64,000 bases of DNA from Prevotella sp. P2-180 (lineage in GTDB: Bacteria; Bacteroidota; Bacteroidia; Bacteroidales; Bacteroidaceae), in the NCBI RefSeq assembly GCF_002251435.1, contig NZ_NPJI01000110.1, positions 186,001-250,000 on the forward strand, given 5' to 3'. The notes beneath the pieces were generated by a model. The model did not search any database. It worked only from the letters and a program-made list of their open reading frames with translations, and was not told the origin of the DNA. Below are positions 18,399 to 26,361 of the stretch, piece after piece. The translations under genes and the position numbers were made by a program. Position 1 is the first letter of the stretch; every line of letters begins with the position of its first letter.

Positions 18399-20159
18399 TT
18401 AGTTCCATCCAGGGTTGTTCTCCTTAATGGCATCGTTGGCAGAGATTTCGTCGGCTGGGATAGGGTAGAGCAGGTTGCGCTCTGTACGGTTCTTGTTGAT
18501 ACCCGAGTCGTCGAAGCCTCCGATGGCGTTCATAGCGTCGAGATAGATACCCCAACGTATGAGATCCCAGCGGCGGTCGCCCTCGCAAGCCAACTCCTTG
18601 GCTCTCTCCTCAATGATAGAGCTGCGCAGGGAGTTCTTGCCAGGATTAGCATCCATCAGATGGGCATTGCTGCGCTGGCGCACTTGGTTGAGATACTTGA
18701 TGGCATCTTCTGGCTGGTCTGTTTCGTTGAGAGCCTCTGACAGACAGAGCAATACGTCGGCATATCTCAGGAATGGCCACTGTGCGTCGGTATAGTCGGA
18801 TGCACTGTTCTTGCAGTCCTCATATTTAGTGGTAAAGGCGAGACATTCCGAAGATGTGTTATTCTGGAAGTTATATCCCATATCCTTGTATTTCTGCTCC
18901 TGTTCATCGGGCACATAATTGCCATATAGGTCATATCCAGTGACGCGGGCACGCCATGCCTGGGGATAATAGAATGCGCCGTTGTAGCTTTCCTGATAGT
19001 AGTAGCGCCATACGTGGCGAACACCGTCGAGTATGCGAAGGTCGCTGTCGTCAAAGAGGGCATACCAGTTGTAGGTGCATCCCACCCAACCTCCGGAGTA
19101 GATAAACTCCGAGCTGGCACTTGCTTTATATCCGCTATAAAAGGTATGAACCTGGTTACGGTACTTTGTGTCGCCGTCGAGACACTCCACAGCCCACATA
19201 AACTCAGGAGCCTGACGGTTGGACGATTTCCACAGGTCGGCATAGTCGCTCAGATAATAGTTTCCATATTCACCAGCTACCAGTTTCTTGCCCCATTCTA
19301 TAGCCTTGGCATAAAGCTCGGCTGAGTTGAGGTTCTCATATCCGCTCACAACCTGCTTTTTCAATGTGACGGCAGCAGGAGTGTTGCATACCTGGATGTC
19401 CTTTTGGCTCAGCTGGTCGAACACAGTGCGATATGGTTCACCTGTGCGGATGGTGATTGGAGTCTCGGCAGGCATTGCGGCTGAAGCCATGGTGCAATAT
19501 ACCTTCACAAGGAGTCCGGCAGCCGAACCGGCAGCCACATGTCCCTTCTGGTATCCGGCATCGTCAATCTTGTACATCTTGGATGCGGCATCCTCAAGCA
19601 ATGAGATAATCTTCTCATACACCTCAGCCACTGGCATACGCGGGTCGTTGTATGAACCGCTCACAGTGACGTCGGTCTCCTTGAATGGCACTGGACCGTA
19701 GGCTCTAACGAGAAGGAAATATGCAAATGCTTTCTGAAATTCCATCTCGCCGATAGCATTGTTCTTATATTCATCGCTTACGTTGCCCATGGCCTGTATA
19801 TAACGTATGGCCTTGTTGGCGTCGTTGATGAGGTTGTAAGGACCTTTCCACATCTTGTCGAGCGAACTCTCACCCTGGAAGTCGCCTGCACCAAGGTGGG
19901 CTAACAGCCAGTCTGGACCGGAGATATAGTCGCAGTCTAGCTCGAGCACGCGTGGGAACTCTCCCCAGCACATCATGTCGTAGAGCCAGTTGCTATATAC
20001 ACCTGTCACCCATTGGTCAACGGCTTCCTTGGAGTCGCCAAGGTTCTCCGGACCTATGAAACTTTCGGGGTCTGTGGTAAGCCAGTCGTTGCAAGATGTG
20101 GTCATCATTGCACTGCCACCCAACAGCATAGCCGAAATCAGTATTTTGTTTATTTTCAT
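18399..20159 (-). CDS. SusD/RagB-type lipoprotein of the mannan locus
   Basis: The 586-residue SusD homologue has lipobox TTSC (Cys23) followed by NDWLTTDPES. TPR helices and the C-terminal family block EERAKELACEGDRRWDLIRWG are present, and the protein ends with the usual YPIPADEI segment. It should bind manno-oligosaccharides and cap the SusC pore. It is separated from SusC by an 87-base gap, most of which is a TGAAGAR heptad array. Confidence 0.94.
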   Translation of the reverse strand: MKINKILISAMLLGGSAMMTTSCNDWLTTDPESFIGPENLGDSKEAVDQWVTGVYSNWLYDMMCWGEFPRVLELDCDYISGPDWLLAHLGAGDFQGESSLDKMWKGPYNLINDANKAIRYIQAMGNVSDEYKNNAIGEMEFQKAFAYFLLVRAYGPVPFKETDVTVSGSYNDPRMPVAEVYEKIISLLEDAASKMYKIDDAGYQKGHVAAGSAAGLLVKVYCTMASAAMPAETPITIRTGEPYRTVFDQLSQKDIQVCNTPAAVTLKKQVVSGYENLNSAELYAKAIEWGKKLVAGEYGNYYLSDYADLWKSSNRQAPEFMWAVECLDGDTKYRNQVHTFYSGYKASASSEFIYSGGWVGCTYNWYALFDDSDLRILDGVRHVWRYYYQESYNGAFYYPQAWRARVTGYDLYGNYVPDEQEQKYKDMGYNFQNNTSSECLAFTTKYEDCKNSASDYTDAQWPFLRYADVLLCLSEALNETDQPEDAIKYLNQVRQRSNAHLMDANPGKNSLRSSIIEERAKELACEGDRRWDLIRWGIYLDAMNAIGGFDDSGINKNRTERNLLYPIPADEISANDAIKENNPGWN

Positions 20160-20184
20160 ATTATATTCAAAATTATATTAATAA

Positions 20185-20246
20185 CTTCATTCTTCACTCT
20201 TCATTCTTCACTCTTCATTCTTCACTCTTCATTCTTCACTCTTCAT
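20185..20246. repeat. Post-stop heptad array 2 (TGAAGAA/TGAAGAG)
   Basis: About eight to nine strictly alternating TGAAGAG and TGAAGAA units on the minus (coding) strand start at the base after the SusC TAA stop and run toward the SusD start. Same unit, same orientation and same position relative to the upstream gene as the arrays at 13760 and 63408. Confidence 0.85.
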
Positions 20247-23200
20247 TTAAAAAGTAAGTCCCAATCCGAATGTGAATGTTCTCGAAGAAGGATAAGAATA
20301 GATATCCACACCGCGGCGAGAAGAGTCGCTACCAAAGGCGTTAACTTCGGGGTCATACCAGCTGTAGTTGCTGATAGTGAACACGTTGGTGGCGGTGAAG
20401 CTCAGCAGCACTTGCTCTATTCCAGGAATAGGACGAGGCAGGCGATAGTTGAGGGTGATATTCTTCAGTTTGAGATATGAACCATCCTCCACATATCGGT
20501 CGCTGAGTAGGAATGTACGGTTATAACCTGCAGTTGCCTTAGGCCATGCTGCATTCTCGTAGTTGTCGGCTGTCCAGCGGCTGTTATATACGTCGGTGGG
20601 GATATTACCGATATTGGCAACACTGACATCCATTAGGTTACCGTTGAAGATATCGTTGCCTACAGAGCCTTGGAGCAGGAAACTCAGAGAGAGGTTCTTC
20701 CATGAGATATTGTTGGTGAGACCAAAGGTGAAATCTGGGTTGGTGTCACCAATGATGGTGCGGTCGGCCTCTGTAATTGCACCATCGCCGTTAAGGTCGC
20801 GATACTTGATTTCTCCCACCTTCGACAGTACTACAGCATCCTTGGCTGTTGTGTATTGCGGGTCGGCTCTAACTTCTTGGATGTTATTGTAGAATCCGTC
20901 CTCCACATATCCGTAGATTGCACCGATAGGACAACCGTTGCGCTGGATGAAGATATTGTCGGCACCATACCAGAGTGTGCGAGCAAACTGGTCGCCCTCA
21001 AGACCTCCGATGGAGTTCTTGTTGAATGCGATGTTACCGTTGAGGTTCCACTTCCAGTCATTGCTGTCAATTGGTGTTGCACCGATGGTGATCTCAAGAC
21101 CCTTGTTTGTCACATTACCAGTGTTGGTGAGCATGTTTGAGAATCCGTTTGATGGAGCGATAATCACTTCCTGCAGCAGGTCGCGGGTCTTCTTCCAATA
21201 GAAATCCACTGTAAGGGTAAGGCGGTTCTTAAACCATCCGAAGTCGATACCGGCATTCCACTGCTTGGTGGTCTCCCACTTGATGTTCGGATCGACAGGA
21301 CCGCGCCATGCTATATCGGCGGCACCCGATGAGAGTGAACCTCCGAATGGGAAGTTTGCAGTGTCGAGCTGTGAGTTGATGCGGTATGAACCAATACCCT
21401 GGTTACCTGTCTCACCATAGCTTACACGGAACTTCAGGTTGCTGAAGATATTCAGGTCCTTGATAAACTGTTCCTCTGATGCACGCCAAGCGAGTGCTCC
21501 TGAGAGGAAGGTTGCCCACTTGTTCTCGTCGGTAAATTTCGAGCTACCGTCCGAACGGAAACTTGCTGTAAGGATATACTTGTCGGCAAGAGTATAGTTG
21601 ACACGTCCGAGGAATGAGGCAAGACGCTGCTGTCCCTTGTCGCCCGAGAGTGTAGCCTTGTCGAGAGCGCGACTCATGTCGTTGGCACCTGTGAGGTCAT
21701 CGGGGAAGTTGGTTGCCACCTGCTGGTCGTTGGCCCAATTGCTGCTTTCGAGTGTGAAGGCACCCATCACATTCACATGGTGTATCTTGGCAAAGGTGTT
21801 GTCGTAGGTGAGGATTGACTCAGCGGTGAGGCTCTTCCATGTGTTGTGTCCCACACTGGCCTTACCGTTGATTGGAGTCTTTCCTTCCTGTGTCTCACGT
21901 CCGTAGTAGCTCTTGCGGTCCTGCACGTTGTATCCAAGACCGAGGTTCTGACGGAATGTGAAATTCTTCAGGAACTTTATCTGCACGAATGAGCTGCTGA
22001 AATAATTCGAGCCGTTCAATTGGTCGATGGCACTGCGCACGTATGCACCGGGATTGGCAGCGAGCCAGTTGAGCTCGTCGGCAGTAGTGGTGTCCATATT
22101 AGGACCGTATGTCGGCGGGAAGAGAAGTGCCGAGCGCACAACACCGGTGTTGAAGCTCAGTGTGTTGGCGAAGTCGGTGGTAGAAGAGGTGAAACTCTGG
22201 TTGGTTCCCACCTCAAGCCAGTCGGTCACCCTGCGAGAGATATTGGCACGCAATGAATAACGCTTATAGCCCGAGTTCTTGATGATACCTTCCTGGTCGG
22301 CATAGTTGCCCGAGAAGCTGTAGTAGCCACGGTCGTCACCGCCGCTCACATTAATATTATAATCCTGCTGGAATGCATTCTGGAAGATTTCGTCTTGCCA
22401 GTCGGCAGTACCGAGCTGTGTGGCGTTTCCGTATTCGTCATAGAACCATCCTCCGTTGCGGTAGTCCTCCGGTGCACCGGTGTATTTACCAGTGTTGTAG
22501 TTGGGTTGACCGTCGGTATAGTACTGATAACCCCATGTTCCGGGATAAGGCAGAGTGTTTGACTTCGAACCATTGTAGTAGCGGTCGTTTAGATTCTGCT
22601 CGTTGATATAGGTGGCATAAGTCACTGGGTCGAGCATGTCAATCTTCTTTGAGATGTTCTGCCATCCCCATGTGGCGTTGAATTCCACCTTCGGCTTACC
22701 GGCCTTACCCTTCTTTGTCTGGATAAGAACGACACCGTTGGCACCACGCGAACCATAGATGGCTGTGGCTGAGGCATCTTTCAGTACCTCAATCGACTCA
22801 ATGTCGTGGGGGTTGATGAAGCTCAGCGGGTTAGACTGCTGCTCGTTGGTGGTGGCACCGTTAGATGGTGTACTGCCCGACTCGAATGGCACACCGTCAA
22901 CAATAAATAAAGGCTGCGAACTGGTAGAGAATGAGTTGGTACCACGCACCACGATACTCATACCTCCGCCTGGGGCACCGTCGCTTTGCTGGATGTTGAC
23001 ACCTGCAATCTTACCTTGCATACCATGTGCAATGTCAATCGAACCGCCTTTCATCATGTCCTCACCCTTGAGTTGGGAGAGAGCACCCGAGAGGTCGCTC
23101 TTCTTCATCTGTCCATAACCCACAACAACCACCTCGTCCATCATCTTGGAGTCTTCCTTGAGTTTGACAGTGATGTTGTTACGTCCAGACACATTGATGG

Positions 23201-23438
23201 TCTGGCTTTGATAACCAACGCTTGACACCACAACATGGGTCTTGCCCTTGGGCACATTCAGGGTGAAGTTGCCGTCGAAGTCGGCTACACATCCCACGGA
23301 AGTGCCCTTCACCATGATTGTCGCACCGATGAGCGGTTCGCCGAGGGTGGCGTCGAGCACCTTACCCTTGAGCGTTGTCTGCGCCATGAGTGTCATGCTA
23401 GTTATGAGTGCTAAGAATAGCAATGCAATTTTTCTCAT
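20247..23438 (-). CDS. SusC-type TonB-dependent transporter of the mannan locus
   Basis: This 1063-residue outer-membrane importer has a signal peptide, then a carboxypeptidase-D-regulatory-like domain (GKVLDATLGEPLIGATIMVKGT, residues about 24-95). The TonB box/plug region has the SusC motifs MDEVVVVGYG and SIEVLKDASATAIYGSRGANGV, and a 22-strand barrel ends in RTFTFGLGLTF. It has no STN domain, so regulation through an ECF sigma/FecR pair is not expected. It heads the SusC-SusD-binding protein-GH26 operon, driven by the AGTATCA-bearing promoter upstream. Confidence 0.95.
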   Translation of the reverse strand: MRKIALLFLALITSMTLMAQTTLKGKVLDATLGEPLIGATIMVKGTSVGCVADFDGNFTLNVPKGKTHVVVSSVGYQSQTINVSGRNNITVKLKEDSKMMDEVVVVGYGQMKKSDLSGALSQLKGEDMMKGGSIDIAHGMQGKIAGVNIQQSDGAPGGGMSIVVRGTNSFSTSSQPLFIVDGVPFESGSTPSNGATTNEQQSNPLSFINPHDIESIEVLKDASATAIYGSRGANGVVLIQTKKGKAGKPKVEFNATWGWQNISKKIDMLDPVTYATYINEQNLNDRYYNGSKSNTLPYPGTWGYQYYTDGQPNYNTGKYTGAPEDYRNGGWFYDEYGNATQLGTADWQDEIFQNAFQQDYNINVSGGDDRGYYSFSGNYADQEGIIKNSGYKRYSLRANISRRVTDWLEVGTNQSFTSSTTDFANTLSFNTGVVRSALLFPPTYGPNMDTTTADELNWLAANPGAYVRSAIDQLNGSNYFSSSFVQIKFLKNFTFRQNLGLGYNVQDRKSYYGRETQEGKTPINGKASVGHNTWKSLTAESILTYDNTFAKIHHVNVMGAFTLESSNWANDQQVATNFPDDLTGANDMSRALDKATLSGDKGQQRLASFLGRVNYTLADKYILTASFRSDGSSKFTDENKWATFLSGALAWRASEEQFIKDLNIFSNLKFRVSYGETGNQGIGSYRINSQLDTANFPFGGSLSSGAADIAWRGPVDPNIKWETTKQWNAGIDFGWFKNRLTLTVDFYWKKTRDLLQEVIIAPSNGFSNMLTNTGNVTNKGLEITIGATPIDSNDWKWNLNGNIAFNKNSIGGLEGDQFARTLWYGADNIFIQRNGCPIGAIYGYVEDGFYNNIQEVRADPQYTTAKDAVVLSKVGEIKYRDLNGDGAITEADRTIIGDTNPDFTFGLTNNISWKNLSLSFLLQGSVGNDIFNGNLMDVSVANIGNIPTDVYNSRWTADNYENAAWPKATAGYNRTFLLSDRYVEDGSYLKLKNITLNYRLPRPIPGIEQVLLSFTATNVFTISNYSWYDPEVNAFGSDSSRRGVDIYSYPSSRTFTFGLGLTF

Positions 23439-23520
23439 ACTTTATGTTATTTGAATTAATAATAAATTGTTATTTGCTTTACATTTATTTAGTGGTATAA
23501 TGATTGTAATAAGTATGGTG

Positions 23521-23678
23521 CAAAGGTACGCAAAAACATCCATACTTAATGATATTATTTTGCTGATTTTTGATACTATATATTATATTATTTGCTTTTT
23601 TTGCGTAAAAGCTGTACTTTTTATTAAAAATACAGTGTATATTTACCACTTAAATGATACTTTTTCAATATTGTATCA
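23521..23678 (-). promoter_or_regulatory. Promoter and mannan operator of the SusC operon
   Basis: The -7 box TACCTTTG (23521-23528) has no -33 TTTG. AATATCA (23550-23556) lies 21 bp upstream of it, and AGTATCA (23571-23577) lies 21 bp beyond. Further half-sites at 23655-23661 (AGTATCA) and 23672-23678 (opposite sense) are on or near the same 21-bp phase. The predicted leader is about 75 bases. Confidence 0.7.
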
Positions 23679-23730
23679 AACTATACATATTCTTTTTATT
23701 TAACATAATGTATTGTGGAATGGTAATTAA

Positions 23731-23762
23731 AAATGGGTGGAATCATGCGATTCCACCCATTT
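23731..23762 (-). terminator. Rho-independent terminator of the beta-sandwich protein gene
   Basis: A perfect 14-bp stem (AAATGGGTGGAATC with its complement at 23749-23762) and 4-base loop is followed on the minus strand by TTTTTAATTA, about 30 bases past the stop codon. Confidence 0.85.
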
Positions 23763-23792
23763 ATTTGATATTTAATAATACCTTATTGTATA

Positions 23793-24806
23793 TTATTTCA
23801 TGTACTTCTTGCCGTTCATGATATACATCTTGGCACCATTACCAACACGCTGACCAGCGAAGTTGTAGCGAACGTTGTTCTGAGCCTTAGGAGCAGCAAT
23901 CATGTTGCTGATGCCAGTGGCAATATACTCCTCAAGGTAGGCGTTTGTGCAAACCATAGCATTCTTAAGTACATACTTAGAGCCAGCAGGTCCCTGGATG
24001 TAAATCTGCTTAACGCTATTCTTAGAGGTAGAGAGAGGGCATTTTACATTAGTAGCTCCTGCCTCAAATAAGCCTTCGTCACCATTACTTGTACCATCAT
24101 TGTACTCAATAACAATTTTTCCATTAGCAGCTGTAGCTTCTAATTCTAAGTAGAAATAATCAAAGTCTGAATAATCTACATCACCAAGCCACCAGCCCTT
24201 TCCTGACCAGTCGTCTCCGATAGTTACAGTCTTGGTATCTGCATCATATGTACTATCACCCCATCCAGAGCCAAGGTCATTAAGGGAAAGATTTGCGTAT
24301 GTCGGCTTGTTGCCCTCCAATGCTGCCTTATATTCTTCTTCTGTAGCAAAGTATGCATCAGTTATAACCATTTCACCTGCTGAACCTGGATCCTGCAAAG
24401 CTATCTGTGCCAGTTTGTCAGAACGGTCAGCATCAAGTTCTATACCGATAGCTCCACCTGTAGGGATTGGGTTCACCTTTACTGTCGTTGAGTTATAATT
24501 AGCACCCCACTGACCCCATGTTCCATCGCAGTTATACTGTACGATGGCTTGCATTGATGCACATGTGGCTGAACTATATTCAATAACGATATAGTCATAA
24601 TTAGATGCGTCATAGTAAACCACCTCAGAGTCATCAGCCTTATCTGTGCCAACTTGTGTAGGTTGGCCTTGAGCAAGGTTAGAAATAGAATTCCATGACC
24701 AACCACCGAATGTTAATGTACCAGGTGTGAATCCAGGAATAGTTTCCTTTGCACTTACTGTCAAAGCGCAGAGCGCAGCTGCTACAATAGTAAATAATTT
24801 TTTCAT
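23793..24806 (-). CDS. Secreted protein with two carbohydrate-binding-like beta-sandwich domains
   Basis: I do not recognise this 337-residue protein as a named family. It has a signal peptide (MKKLFTIVAAALCALTVSAK) and two successive domains of about 120-130 residues with a similar pattern (FGGWSWNSISN..YDYIVIEYSSAT..; GSGWGDSTYD..FDYFYLELEATA..). Both resemble Trp-rich CBM-like beta-sandwiches. The last 28 residues (YNFAGQRVGNGAKMYIMNGKK region) match a short C-terminal tail seen on many secreted Prevotella proteins. It carries the best copy of the mannan operator in the window and its own terminator, so it is probably a secreted mannan-binding accessory protein. No catalytic residues can be assigned. 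Confidence 0.7.
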   Translation of the reverse strand: MKKLFTIVAAALCALTVSAKETIPGFTPGTLTFGGWSWNSISNLAQGQPTQVGTDKADDSEVVYYDASNYDYIVIEYSSATCASMQAIVQYNCDGTWGQWGANYNSTTVKVNPIPTGGAIGIELDADRSDKLAQIALQDPGSAGEMVITDAYFATEEEYKAALEGNKPTYANLSLNDLGSGWGDSTYDADTKTVTIGDDWSGKGWWLGDVDYSDFDYFYLELEATAANGKIVIEYNDGTSNGDEGLFEAGATNVKCPLSTSKNSVKQIYIQGPAGSKYVLKNAMVCTNAYLEEYIATGISNMIAAPKAQNNVRYNFAGQRVGNGAKMYIMNGKKYMK

Positions 24807-24856
24807 AATCTTTAAATTTTTAATTAGTGTATAATTCTTGTTATGTTATTCGGTTG

Positions 24857-24913
24857 CAAAGGTACGCATAAATTTTGAAATGCATTGATACTATCTTGCT
24901 TTATTTTGATACT
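24857..24913 (-). promoter_or_regulatory. Promoter and mannan operator of the beta-sandwich protein gene
   Basis: The -7 box TACCTTTG (24857-24864) is preceded by two perfect AGTATCA half-sites at 24886-24892 and 24907-24913, spaced 21 bp apart; the nearer one ends 21 bp from the -7 box. No -33 TTTG is present. This is the cleanest instance of the shared operator. Confidence 0.75.
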
Positions 24914-24991
24914 TTTAAAGCGGATGGTATTAATTCTGAATGTTTTAACATATTTTCTTGAAAAATTAATAGTGTAATTTTTCCACTCAAC

Positions 24992-25064
24992 CAATACTAT
25001 TTTATCCAATGCTGACACTATTGTGGTATTTGCTTGGATAATTAAAAATTATGTTTTATCTTTG
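24992..25064 (+). promoter_or_regulatory. Promoter of the distal GH26 gene with inverted operator
   Basis: TTGG (25034-25037) and TATCTTTG (25057-25064) with a 19-bp spacer form the promoter. Upstream, CAATACT (24992-24998) and TGACACT (25013-25019), again 21 bp apart, look like degenerate operator half-sites in the opposite orientation relative to this gene. Confidence 0.55.
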
Positions 25065-25100
25065 CACCACCTTATTAATAATTATATAACAAAATCAAGT

Positions 25101-26258
25101 ATGAAAAAAATTATTCTATCATTGGCGATGGCGGCAGCCATTGTCTCGTGCAACAGCTCAAAGACTGTTGACGACCCATTAGCTGAGAGCGGACGCACTC
25201 AACGCACTGAGAATCTACTTGCCAATCTGCGCAAGATATCCGCCAATGGCTATCTCATAGGTCATCAAGATGACCCCGTATATGGAGTGGGATGGGTAGG
25301 CGACAGTTGCCGCTCTGATGTGAAGAGCGTGTGCAACGACTATCCCGCCTTGATAGGCTTCGACCTCGGACATCTCGAACTGGGCGATTCGGTAAACCTC
25401 GACGGAGTGCCCTTTAACCGAATGCGCGAAGAGATAATACGCCAATATGACCGTGGCGGTATGGTGACACTGAGCTGGCATCTCGACAATCCTCTTACCA
25501 GAGGTTCGGCATGGGTGAAGCCCGACTCGCTCACCGACCAAGAGAAACAGACCGTAGCCTCGGTGCTCGAAGGCGGCGAGTGTCATGAGAAATTCCTCGG
25601 TTGGCTTGACACTCTTGCCTCTTTCCTCAACTCTCTTGAGACTCCATACGGTGTAAAAGTGCCAGTGCTTTTCCGTCCGTGGCATGAGCATACAGGAAGC
25701 TGGTTCTGGTGGGGACAGAATCTCTGTACCGCCGACCAGTATAAGGCCCTGTGGAAGCTTACAGAAGACCGCCTGAAGGAGAAGGGAGTCAACAATGTGC
25801 TATATGCTTATTCTCCTGGAACTGAATTTGCTGGCGATGCCGATAAATACCTCGAGCGCTGGCCTGGCGATGGGATGGTGGACGTGATAGGTTTCGATAC
25901 ATATTGCACCAACAATCCCGAGGACACTACAGCCATCAACAATTATCGCAATGGTCTCGATCTTGGTCTTAAGACCATCTGCGAGATTGCCAAGCAGCAT
26001 AATGTAGTGCCTGCGCTGAGTGAGACAGGTATGGAGAGTCTGGGTATGGAAAACTGGTGGACTGAAGTGCTTATGCCGGTGCTCAACAAGTATCCCATAG
26101 CTTACGTCCTCCTTTGGCGTAACGCCCACGACAAGCCCGGCCATTTCTACATGCCTTATCCCGGACAGAAAACCGTAAGCGATTTCGTCAAGTTCTACAA
26201 TGACAAGCGCACCCTTTTTGTCAAGGATATAAATGGTTTGTATCTGCAAGTAAATTAA
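25101..26258 (+). CDS. GH26 beta-mannanase, lipoprotein
   Basis: This 385-residue GH26 mannanase has a lipobox (Cys17 in IVSC) and is therefore membrane-anchored. Acid/base Glu196 lies in LFRPWHEHTGSWFWWG and the nucleophile is Glu308 in ALSETGMES. It is closer in layout to the periplasmic GH26 at 12613-13680 (GHQDDPVYG motif, no Ig domain) than to the surface GH26. The start was set at the Met beginning the signal peptide rather than an upstream in-frame Met that precedes the promoter. It is monocistronic and convergent with the TldD gene, with a terminator between them. Confidence 0.92.
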   Translation: MKKIILSLAMAAAIVSCNSSKTVDDPLAESGRTQRTENLLANLRKISANGYLIGHQDDPVYGVGWVGDSCRSDVKSVCNDYPALIGFDLGHLELGDSVNLDGVPFNRMREEIIRQYDRGGMVTLSWHLDNPLTRGSAWVKPDSLTDQEKQTVASVLEGGECHEKFLGWLDTLASFLNSLETPYGVKVPVLFRPWHEHTGSWFWWGQNLCTADQYKALWKLTEDRLKEKGVNNVLYAYSPGTEFAGDADKYLERWPGDGMVDVIGFDTYCTNNPEDTTAINNYRNGLDLGLKTICEIAKQHNVVPALSETGMESLGMENWWTEVLMPVLNKYPIAYVLLWRNAHDKPGHFYMPYPGQKTVSDFVKFYNDKRTLFVKDINGLYLQVN

Positions 26259-26304
26259 TCTTGCATTAAAAATCAAGGGTCAGCCCTTACATGTATAAAG
26301 AAAA

Positions 26305-26334
26305 GCCGCCCCATTGTTCACACAATAGGGCGGC
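26305..26334 (-). terminator. Terminator between convergent genes
   Basis: A GC-rich 13-bp stem with one mismatch (GCCGCCC...GGGCGGC) and a short loop is followed on the minus strand by TTTTCTTTATAC. It fits the end of the TldD-family gene and may also stop the convergent GH26 transcript. Confidence 0.75.
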
Positions 26335-26361
26335 TAACCAATATTAATAGAGAGAAATATA

